Source: Chloroflexota bacterium (GTDB lineage Bacteria; Chloroflexota; Anaerolineae; UBA4142). Taken from it: a DNA stretch of 64,000 bases. The stretch spans positions 1 to 64,000 of the forward strand of contig JACRMI010000012.1 of NCBI GenBank assembly GCA_016215025.1. Reading direction: 5' to 3'. Position 1 is the stretch's first letter, and each line of letters opens with the position of its first letter. The position numbers and the translations under genes are program-made. Under the pieces are notes generated by a model. That model saw nothing but the letters and a program-made list of their open reading frames with translations. It made no database searches and was not told the origin of the DNA. This document shows positions 17,067 to 24,400 of the stretch, one piece after another.

Positions 17067-17732
17067 TTAACTTGGTTTTCCGCCTAACAATCGTTCGAGA
17101 ACATCTTCTTGTTGAACTGACGTCACGGCGACGAGTTCATCGTCGATCATCAAGACCGTATCGCCTTTCGGCACAATGCCTTTGCCGTTCCGAATGATGA
17201 ATGGAATAACACAATCTTCTGGCACCGCCAAGTCCCGCAGGCGTTTGCCAACAGCGGGCGACGATTCTGGAACTTTGGCTTCGACGAACGACATGCCCAC
17301 GTCTTTTAGGGTCAGCAAATGAACCAACGAGTGCGCGGGAATCTCTCGCGTGATTTGCGCCAAGATCAGGTCGGTCACCGAAACCGTATGATCGATGCCG
17401 AGCAGTTTGAAAATGTGCTCGTTCTTTGGATTGTTGATGCGGGCGATAGTTCGCTTGACGCCGAATTTTTTCTTTGCCATTTGGCAAATCATCAAGTTGT
17501 CTTCGTCGTCGCCCGTTACGGCGATAGCTAACTCAGCGCGGCTCATGCCGGCTTCTTCCATCACAATCGAATCCGTGCCATCGCCTCGCATGACAATTCC
17601 GCCTAATTCGGCAGAAATAATGTCGCATTTGCGTTTATCGCGCTCGATAATCAGGATTTCATGCTCATCGCGCAAGAGCGATTTTGCCAAATAATATCCG
17701 ACTTTGCCGCCGCCGACGATAATGATATACAT
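17067..17732 (-). CDS. TrkA-type NAD-binding/RCK protein with TrkA_C domain
   Basis: The 221-residue protein has an N-terminal Rossmann RCK domain (VGGGKVGYYLAKSLL, acidic IIERD at the end of the second strand, residues 1-120) and a C-terminal RCK_C domain (about 138-220). This is the standard one-repeat TrkA layout, which gates K+ channels or transporters such as TrkH/KtrB in response to NAD(H) or nucleotides. No membrane partner is encoded next to it. It is 12 bases downstream of a second RCK protein and is probably co-transcribed with it and the universal stress protein. GAGG lies six bases before its ATG. Confidence 0.9.
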   Translation of the reverse strand: MYIIIVGGGKVGYYLAKSLLRDEHEILIIERDKRKCDIISAELGGIVMRGDGTDSIVMEEAGMSRAELAIAVTGDDEDNLMICQMAKKKFGVKRTIARINNPKNEHIFKLLGIDHTVSVTDLILAQITREIPAHSLVHLLTLKDVGMSFVEAKVPESSPAVGKRLRDLAVPEDCVIPFIIRNGKGIVPKGDTVLMIDDELVAVTSVQQEDVLERLLGGKPS

Positions 17733-17744
17733 CGATGCCTCGCC

Positions 17745-18161
17745 TTACTTTTTAGGCGCGCCGTTCATGATGAGTTCGCAAATCTTGTCCGACCCAATGA
17801 TGGTGGGACAAACGGTTTCCATCAAGCCCAGCGTGTGAAAGGTGTCTTCGCGAATAGGATCATACAAACGCGCCACCACGTGCGGTACTTTGAAAACGAG
17901 TTTCGCGATTTCCGATGCCATGGCGTTGGTGTTATCGCCGTTGGTCACGGCGACAAAGGCATCTGCGTTTTCGATTCCCGCGCGGCGTAAAATATCTTCG
18001 TCGATGCCGGTGCCGAGCACCATCTTGCCTTGAAAATCATTTCCAAGACGACCAAAGGCTTCGCTGACTCGATCGATGATGGTGATGTCATGTCCTTCGC
18101 TGTCCAAGCGACGAGCGAGATGCGCGCCAAGCCGGCCACAACCCACGATAACAATCTTCAT
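17745..18161 (-). CDS. TrkA-N (RCK) domain protein, single domain
   Basis: The 138-residue protein has only the Rossmann domain: IVGCGRLGAHLARRL near the N-terminus, TIIDR at the cofactor-binding acidic position, VLGTGIDEDILRRAGI and VAVTNGDNTNAMASEIAK. The ATG at 18161 follows GGGAGGAAATTCCG; an earlier in-frame start at 18182 is less likely. Members bind NAD(H) and regulate potassium uptake as heteromers. The following gene encodes an RCK with the C-terminal domain, so the two may build a mixed ring similar to a two-repeat TrkA split into parts. The channel itself must be elsewhere. Confidence 0.9.
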   Translation of the reverse strand: MKIVIVGCGRLGAHLARRLDSEGHDITIIDRVSEAFGRLGNDFQGKMVLGTGIDEDILRRAGIENADAFVAVTNGDNTNAMASEIAKLVFKVPHVVARLYDPIREDTFHTLGLMETVCPTIIGSDKICELIMNGAPKK

Positions 18162-18229
18162 TCGGAATTTCCTCCCGGACAATATACCACGAACATTCTA
18201 CGATGTAAAGAGGTTTTAAAAACTCTGAC

Positions 18230-18664
18230 TTAATTTTCTTCTGGCGGCAAATCGCGAATGAGCCAGACTCGACAGGGTGCGTTCTTCAAAATGTACATCG
18301 TCGTCGATCCGACCTGGAGATCACCCAGTGGTTTGCGATACGGTACGCCGACGATGATCAAATCCACTTGACGTTCGATGGCTTCGTTCACCAACGTAGA
18401 ACCGGCGGAACGCGCTTGAAGGATTTCTGTTTCGATATTGCTTTTTACCGACTTGGCGATTTTTTCCGCGTGGTTGAGCATCTCTTCCCCGCGCTGCACC
18501 TTCTCTGAATTTTCAGAGTCGAGTGGCAGATTCCGCTGCACTTCGATGACATAGGTCGCCAGCACCTTGGCTTTATCTTGGCGCGCAATTTGACATGCCA
18601 GACGCAGCGCCTCGTCGTCGGCAGGAATGCCAGAGATGGGTACAAGAATGTTAGAGTATGACAT
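18230..18664 (-). CDS. universal stress protein (UspA family)
   Basis: The 144-residue UspA-fold protein starts MSYSNILVPISG at ATG 18664, after GAGCGGAGCAG. The ATP-binding signature of the family (G-x2-G-x9-G-S/T) is present in altered form as VGVPYRKPLGDLQVGSTTMYIL, ending in the usual NAPCRVWLIR. It lies immediately upstream of two RCK potassium-regulatory proteins in the same direction. Usp domains often accompany K+ and cation transport, so a common operon sensing nucleotide or energy state is plausible. A promoter candidate (TTGTCT, 17 bases, TAAATT on the minus strand, 18685-18713) precedes it. Confidence 0.88.
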   Translation of the reverse strand: MSYSNILVPISGIPADDEALRLACQIARQDKAKVLATYVIEVQRNLPLDSENSEKVQRGEEMLNHAEKIAKSVKSNIETEILQARSAGSTLVNEAIERQVDLIIVGVPYRKPLGDLQVGSTTMYILKNAPCRVWLIRDLPPEEN

Positions 18665-18684
18665 AGAACTGCTCCGCTCAAATA

Positions 18685-18713
18685 AATTTAACTGCAAAGA
18701 GAATGATAGACAA
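18685..18713 (-). promoter_or_regulatory. candidate sigma-70 promoter for usp-trkA genes
   Basis: On the minus strand TTGTCT (18713-18708), a 17-base spacer and TAAATT (18690-18685) match 4/6 and 4/6 of the consensus. It lies about 21 bases upstream of the Usp ATG, so the leader would be short. It also overlaps the T-rich tail of the preceding terminator. Confidence 0.3.
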
Positions 18714-18739
18714 ACAACAAGCCAACGTCAGGCGTTGGC
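18709..18739 (-). terminator. rho-independent terminator of xer-PH-PNP operon
   Basis: GCCAACG and CGTTGGC (18721-18727 and 18733-18739) form a perfect 7-base stem around TCAGG. On the minus strand it is followed by TTGTTGTTTGTC. It lies about 90 bases after the purine nucleoside phosphorylase stop codon. Confidence 0.6.
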
Positions 18740-18831
18740 TCGGGTTTCAACAACCCATTGGATCGAAATCTTACAACTGCGCGAGATCGTTCAAGTTAGA
18801 TGATCTTGACTTTAATGTTGCTTTGAACTAG

Positions 18832-19677
18832 CTACATACGCGCCATGACTCCTTTGATAAGAGCTGTAAACTGGGGCACCGCCGCTTTTCCAGCCGCTAA
18901 AACCTCTTCATGGCTGACAAGCTCATGGGCATGCGCTAGCGAATTGGAAATCAAGCTGACACCCAGCACGCGCATCCCACCATGCCGCGCGACGATCACT
19001 TCGGATACGGTAGACATGCCCACCGCATCTGCACCGATCATGCGAATAAAGTTTACGTCGGCGGGCGATTCAAAGGATGGACCCGAGAGCATGACGTAGA
19101 CACCTTCATGCAATTGAATCTTTGCGTCCGCTGCAACTTGTTTGGTTAACGCGCGCAAAATTGGGTCGTACGCATTCGTCATATCTGGAAAACGCGGACC
19201 AAGCGAATCATCGTTGGGCCCACGCAGTGGATTCAATCCGGTCATGCCCACAAAATTGATATGATCCGTAATCAGCATCAAATCGCCAGCGCGATAATTG
19301 ACATTTACGCCGCCCGCCGCGTTTGTGACGATAAGCGTCTCCACGCCCAAGGTGCGCATCACTCGAATCGGAAGGGTGATACGCTGCATCGAATATCCTT
19401 CGTAGAAATGCGCGCGTCCGCGCATGGCGATCACACTTTTGCCATTCAGGTTTCCAATGACCAATTCGCCGGTGTGACCTTGAACGGTAGATACTGGGAA
19501 CCCCGGAATATCCCGGTATGAAATAATATCGGCTTGCGCAATTTCATCGGCGAGCGGATTTAGCCCGGAGCCAAGAATCATGCCGATTTTTGGTTGATGT
19601 TTCGTGTGTGTTGCAACAAATCGCGCGGATTGCGTATAGTCCGCGCGCGTCAAAAATTCATCTGCCATCTTTTCCAT
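18832..19677 (-). CDS. purine nucleoside phosphorylase (trimeric class)
   Basis: The 281-residue enzyme carries trimeric PNP landmarks: MILGSGLNPLAD (phosphate-binding Ser), GHTGELVIG, RAHFYEGY, LIVTNAAGGVN, LMLITDHINFVG, VYVMLSGPSFESPADVNFIRMIGADAVGMSTVSEVIVARH (base-site Glu and Met) and a final VSLISNSLA. It cleaves inosine/guanosine with phosphate to base and ribose-1-phosphate. The ATG at 19677 overlaps the stop of the PH-domain gene as TGATG; a GTG one codon earlier is also possible. A uridine phosphorylase begins at the other end of the window, so both purine and pyrimidine salvage are represented. Confidence 0.93.
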   Translation of the reverse strand: MEKMADEFLTRADYTQSARFVATHTKHQPKIGMILGSGLNPLADEIAQADIISYRDIPGFPVSTVQGHTGELVIGNLNGKSVIAMRGRAHFYEGYSMQRITLPIRVMRTLGVETLIVTNAAGGVNVNYRAGDLMLITDHINFVGMTGLNPLRGPNDDSLGPRFPDMTNAYDPILRALTKQVAADAKIQLHEGVYVMLSGPSFESPADVNFIRMIGADAVGMSTVSEVIVARHGGMRVLGVSLISNSLAHAHELVSHEEVLAAGKAAVPQFTALIKGVMARM

Positions 19678-20318
19678 CACATTTTCGAAAGTAACTGGGT
19701 CTTCTTTTCCTGAAATTCTGCTTCGGTAAGGATGCCTTGCTTACGCAAATCGTCGAGTTGGGCGATGAGTGAAGGAATATCCTGAGATGTTCCGTTGCGG
19801 ACTGGAGACCCGCCGAAATGTTCATCCATGCCCATGTTCTCTTTTTGATTCAGCATTTCGGTTTTGAACTTGACGGGCGCGGTGATGTGGTGCAAATTAT
19901 TCACACCACCTTCGCTCGCTGTTAGAATTTCGATATTCCCATAGTTGAACAATCTGCCAAAGAAGGATTGGTCGAGCACAACGTCGTTCACTTTTTCCAG
20001 TGACGAATCGATCACATGTTTGTTGATGATGCCCTCGGCTTGAATCACGCGCCGATTCGTGACCATGTATTCTTCATTCCACCAATCCAAATAATCACGC
20101 ACGAACGAAGCGGCTGGAATAATCAATAACAAAGAAATCACTGCGCCAAGCACTGTTCCCATTGGAGCAAGAGCGATAGCGGCGACGGCGGCGGCGATAA
20201 GGATGGCAACTCCGAACAATCCGTTTACCACAACCGACTTGGCAAGCACCATCCAATGTTTGCGCGTCCGGACCACGATTTTTTCGTTCTCTGCCATCAA
20301 GGATTCGATGTAGCCCAT
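19677..20318 (-). CDS. membrane PH-domain protein with SHOCT tail
   Basis: The 213-residue protein has two adjacent membrane helices (about 26-48 and 53-75), a bacterial PH (DUF304-type) domain (about 78-160: YMVTNRRVIQAEGIINKHVIDSSLEKVNDVVLDQSFFGRLFNYGNIEI), and a C-terminal SHOCT motif (IPSLIAQLDDLRKQGILTEAEFQEKKTQLL). Bacterial PH proteins of this kind sit at the inner face of the membrane; SHOCT is a short oligomerisation motif. No function is established. GGGAGAGTT precedes the ATG at 20318, which directly follows the recombinase stop codon, and the gene overlaps PNP, so all three are translated as one unit. Confidence 0.85.
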   Translation of the reverse strand: MGYIESLMAENEKIVVRTRKHWMVLAKSVVVNGLFGVAILIAAAVAAIALAPMGTVLGAVISLLLIIPAASFVRDYLDWWNEEYMVTNRRVIQAEGIINKHVIDSSLEKVNDVVLDQSFFGRLFNYGNIEILTASEGGVNNLHHITAPVKFKTEMLNQKENMGMDEHFGGSPVRNGTSQDIPSLIAQLDDLRKQGILTEAEFQEKKTQLLSKM

Positions 20319-21245
20319 TCAACTCTCCCACGACGTATCATTGTTGTTCGGATGGTTTGATTCTACTTCGGCGGGGGTATCCATCATGCGTGTATACATT
20401 TGCGTGGTGGCAATACTGGCGTGTCCCAGCAATCGTTGCACGTTTGCCAAATCTGCGCCATGATTTAGTTGATGCACGGCGAAAGAATGGCGCAGCGTAT
20501 GCGGCGTTACGGGCGATGTGATTTCAGCTTCTTTGACGTATTCTTTGATGACGAGCCAGAGACCTTGTCGGGTGAGCCGCTCGCCGTGTGGATTGACGAA
20601 GAGCGCGACCTGATCGGTTGCGACCATGGCCGGGCGTCCGCGTTCAACGTAATTGGCGAGCGCTTCAACCGCGCTGTCGCCGATGGGAATGATTCGCCGT
20701 TTGTCGCCGCGCCCCGTGCAATGAATGGTCTTGTCGTGCAAATTGATATCGTCGCTATTGAGTGATGTCAGTTCGCTCACTCTCATGCCGCTGGCAAAGA
20801 GCAATTCCAAGATAGCACGATCACGAAAACCTTTGGGGGTGCTGTGGTTCAAGGGTGCAGCCAGCAGACGCTCAATTTCGTTCGAAGAGAGTACTTGGGG
20901 TAAACGTTTTTCGACTTTGGGTGAGCCGACTGTCGCTGTGGGGTCAGTATCGGCTAATCGACGTTCGACCAGGGAATGATAAAAGGATTTGAGGACGGCG
21001 ACTTTGCGAGCCACGCTCGATGGCGTATAGCCGCGCTCTTTGAGATGAATAATGAATGCCAGCACGAGCGGCTTGTCGACTCGTGTCCAGTTGTTTAAAT
21101 TGGGGCGCTCGTTCACCGCAAAGTTCATAAACTGATTGAGGTCGTTGCGATACGCTTCAATCGTGTTGCGTGAATAGCCCTTGCTCTTTTGCAGCTCGTC
21201 GAGAAATTCCCAGATTTGTTTTTCCACTCGATCAATTCCACCCAA
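20319..21245 (-). CDS. tyrosine recombinase XerC/XerD type
   Basis: The 308-residue recombinase has an N-terminal SAM-like core-binding domain (about 8-92) and a C-terminal catalytic domain with the full set: Arg155 (ASGMRVSEL), Lys182, His249 and Arg252 (TPHTLRHSFA), His275 (LLGHASIATTQMYTR) and nucleophile Tyr284. Its size and GHASIATTQMYT segment fit the chromosome-dimer-resolving Xer group rather than an integrase of a mobile element. TTG at 21245 is the longest start; GTG at 21227 after GGTGGAATTGATCGA is an alternative six codons shorter. It is followed without gap by the PH-domain protein. No phage or integron genes are nearby. Confidence 0.9.
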   Translation of the reverse strand: MGGIDRVEKQIWEFLDELQKSKGYSRNTIEAYRNDLNQFMNFAVNERPNLNNWTRVDKPLVLAFIIHLKERGYTPSSVARKVAVLKSFYHSLVERRLADTDPTATVGSPKVEKRLPQVLSSNEIERLLAAPLNHSTPKGFRDRAILELLFASGMRVSELTSLNSDDINLHDKTIHCTGRGDKRRIIPIGDSAVEALANYVERGRPAMVATDQVALFVNPHGERLTRQGLWLVIKEYVKEAEITSPVTPHTLRHSFAVHQLNHGADLANVQRLLGHASIATTQMYTRMMDTPAEVESNHPNNNDTSWES

Positions 21246-21318
21246 GGATTGACGCTCTTATTCTAGCACACTCTGTCGAGAGTCACAAGTAAGGCGCATG
21301 GGTGCGCGCATTGGCAAA

Positions 21319-21347
21319 CAAGGCGCGTAGATCATCTACGCGCCTTG
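21319..21347 (-). terminator. perfect 13-base hairpin, terminator of the giant surface-protein gene
   Basis: CAAGGCGCGTAGA (21319-21331) and TCTACGCGCCTTG (21335-21347) pair perfectly around TCA. It lies 77 bases after the stop of the minus-strand giant gene and is followed on that strand by TTTG. It has the same build (long GC-rich perfect arms, tiny loop) as the hairpin at 4558-4584. Confidence 0.6.
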
Positions 21348-21423
21348 CAATTCGAACTTGATTGATTTGTTTCAAACGCGGTTGATCTTCGTTGACGAGC
21401 CGCGTTGGAGATCGACTCTATTC

Positions 21424-24400
21424 TTACTTGGTGACAAGCGGTAGGTTCAGGATGTACACCCTCTTTGTCGTGATGACAAAGTTCTGGGTTGCATTCGCTC
21501 CAACACCATTGCTGGCCGTGATAGTCACGTTGAACGTTCCATTGCTCGTCGGTGTGCCGCTAAACTTGCCGGTACCGTTGCCATTGTCCGTGAAGGTGAT
21601 GCCGGCAGGCAACGTGCCGCTTACCGAGAGTGATGGCTTGGGATAGCCGGTCGTCGTCACCGTGAACAGACCGGAGCTGCCGACGGTGAAGGTTACGGCG
21701 TTGGTGCTTGTGATCGCTGCGGCTTGATTGATCGTTAAGGTAAAGCTTTGGATAGCGTCAGGACTGGATGTGTTGTGAGCTGTGAAGGTTAGATTGTAGA
21801 CACCATCTGTTCCAGACGCGGGCGTGCCACTCAAAACACCAGTGCCCGTGTTGAACGTTACACCGGTAGGCAGCGTACCAGACACGCTCAACGATGGCGT
21901 TGGTGTGCCGGTCGTCGTCACGTTGAACGATCCGAACGTACCGACGGTGAACGTGGCATGGTTGGCGCTGGTGATGACGGGCGCTTGATTAACCGTTAGC
22001 GCAAAGATTTGGGCGTTGATGCCGGCGCTGTTGGTTGCGGTGATCGTCAGATTGTACGTTCCGACGGTTCCAAGGTTCGGAGTGCCGCCGAGCGTCGCCG
22101 TGCCGTTGTTGTTATCGATCAGAGTGACGCCGCCGGGCAAACTGCCGCTGTAAGTGATCGCGGGTTTAGGGTAGCCGCTGGTCATCACGCTGAATGTGCC
22201 CGCGCGATTTTCGCTGAAGGTTACATTGTTCGCGCTCGTGATGAGAGGTAGCTGATTCACATTAAGCGTAAAGCTATGGGTTGCGTTGGGCAAGATGCCA
22301 TTGCTCGCCGTGAGGGTTAGTGGATACGAACCACCGGTGCCTGCGGCTGGTGTGCCAGACAACGTGCCGGTGCTGGCATTGAAAGTGACACCACTGGGTA
22401 GTGTGCCGCTCAAGCTCAACGTAGGTGCTGGATAGCCGGTCTTGGTTACGGTGAATGATCCTAAACTGCCAACGGTGAAGGTGGTTGTACTTGCGCTAGT
22501 GATAGCAGGCACTTGGTTGACGGTCAGCGTCAAGTTTTGGCTTGCCGCGACGCCAACGCCATTCGATGCGCCGATCGTGATCGCATAGACTCCGCCAGTA
22601 CCTGCAGAAGGTGTGCCGCTCAAGGTAGCCGTGCCATTGCCATTATCGACAAAGGTGATGCCGGTGGGCAACGTGCCGGTCTTGGTGAGCGTGGGCTTGG
22701 GATAGCCACGTGTTGTGATACTGAACGATCCAGATTGACCCACAACAAACGTCGTACTGTTGGCACTCGTTATTCCGGATGCTTCGTTCACGGTCAAGGT
22801 AAAGTTTTGGGTCGCATCGGTGCCAATCCCGTTGTGCGCGTTGAAGGTCTGCGGATACAGACCGCCGCTATCTTGCACAGGCGTGCCGCTCAAGACACCA
22901 GTCGTGGTGACGAAGGTCACGCCACCTGGGAGTGTACCCGTTCGACTCAAGGTCGGTGATGGATAGCCGGTCTTGGTTACATTGAACGACCCGAGCGAAC
23001 CAACGGTGAAGGTCACCGCATTGCTGCTGGTGATCGCCGCTGATTGGTTGACGGTGAGCGTAAAGCTTTGGACCGCATCGCTGCCAATACCATTGTGCGC
23101 GGTGATGGTGAGATTGTAGGTGTTGCCTGTGCCTGCCGCCGGTGTGCCACTTAAGGTCGCTGTGCCGTTGCCGTTATCGAGGAACGAGACGCCAGTGGGC
23201 AGCGTGCCGCTGATGGTCAAGGTTGGTTTGGGATAACCGCGTGTTGTGACATTGAACGAACCGGCTTGCCCAACGGCGAAGGATGTAGTGTTGTTGCTCG
23301 TGACACCGGACGCTTCATTCACCGTTAGCGTAAAGTTCTGAGTTGCCGATGGTGCTATCCCGTTGTTCGCCGAGAACGTCAGAGCAAAGGTGTTGCCGGA
23401 ACCCACGGCCGGATTTCCGCTCAACACGCCCGTCGTCGTATTGAAGGTGACGCCGCCCGGTAGCGATCCAGTCATGCTCAGAGTTGGTGTGGGTAAGCCG
23501 GTCTTGGTAACGGTGAACGAACCGGCTGTGCCGACTGTAAAGGTCGTGTTGTTGGCGCTGGTGATAGCAGGCGCTTGATTGACTGTGAGCGTAAAGCTTT
23601 GCGTCGCGTCAACGCCAACACCGTTGTGCGCGGTGATGTTAAACGGATAGGTCCCTGCGGTGCTGGAGCTTGGCGTCCCGGACAGAGTCGCCGTGCCGTT
23701 ACCATTATCGACAAAGCTGACGCCGGTCGGTAACGCGCCAGTCTTGGTGAGCGTGGGCTTGGGATAGCCACGCGTCGTCACGTTGAACGTCCCAGCTTGC
23801 CCAACGATGAACGTCGTGGCATTACTGCTTGTGATGGCGGACGCTTCATTCACCGTTAGCGCAAAGTTCTGGGTCGCATCGGCACCAATGCCGTTGTGGG
23901 CGGTGAAGGTCTGGGGATAGAGACCACCACTGTCTTGCGCAGGCGTACCGCTCAAGACGCCGGTCGTGGTGACGAAGGTCACGCCACCTGGGAGTGTACC
24001 CGTTCGACTCAAGGTCGGTGATGGATAGCCGGTCTTGGTGACATTGAATGAACCGAGCGAGCCGACGGTGAAGGTGACCGCATTGCCGCTGGTGATCGCC
24101 GCCGCTTGGTTGACGGTGAGCGTAAAGGTTTGGACTGCGTCTGCGCCAATGCCATTGTGCGCGGTGATGCTCAAGGAGTACACGCCACCGGTGCCAGCCG
24201 ACGGTGTGCCGCCCAAGGTAGCTGTGCCATTGCCATTATGGACAAAGGTGACGCCGGTGGGCAGTGTGCCAGAGATACTCACTGCGGGTGTAGGCGTACC
24301 AGTTGTTGTCACGTTAAAGGAACCTACTGCACTGACCGTAAAGGTTGTGCTGTTGTTGCTCGTGATAGCGGCCACTTGGTTGACGGTGAGCGTAAAGCTT

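Noticed and set aside
20319-21245. Tyrosine recombinase considered as the integrase of a mobile island
   Set aside because: Its length and motifs fit the housekeeping Xer group; it is translationally coupled to a PH-domain protein and PNP, and there is no attachment-site repeat, tRNA or phage gene nearby.
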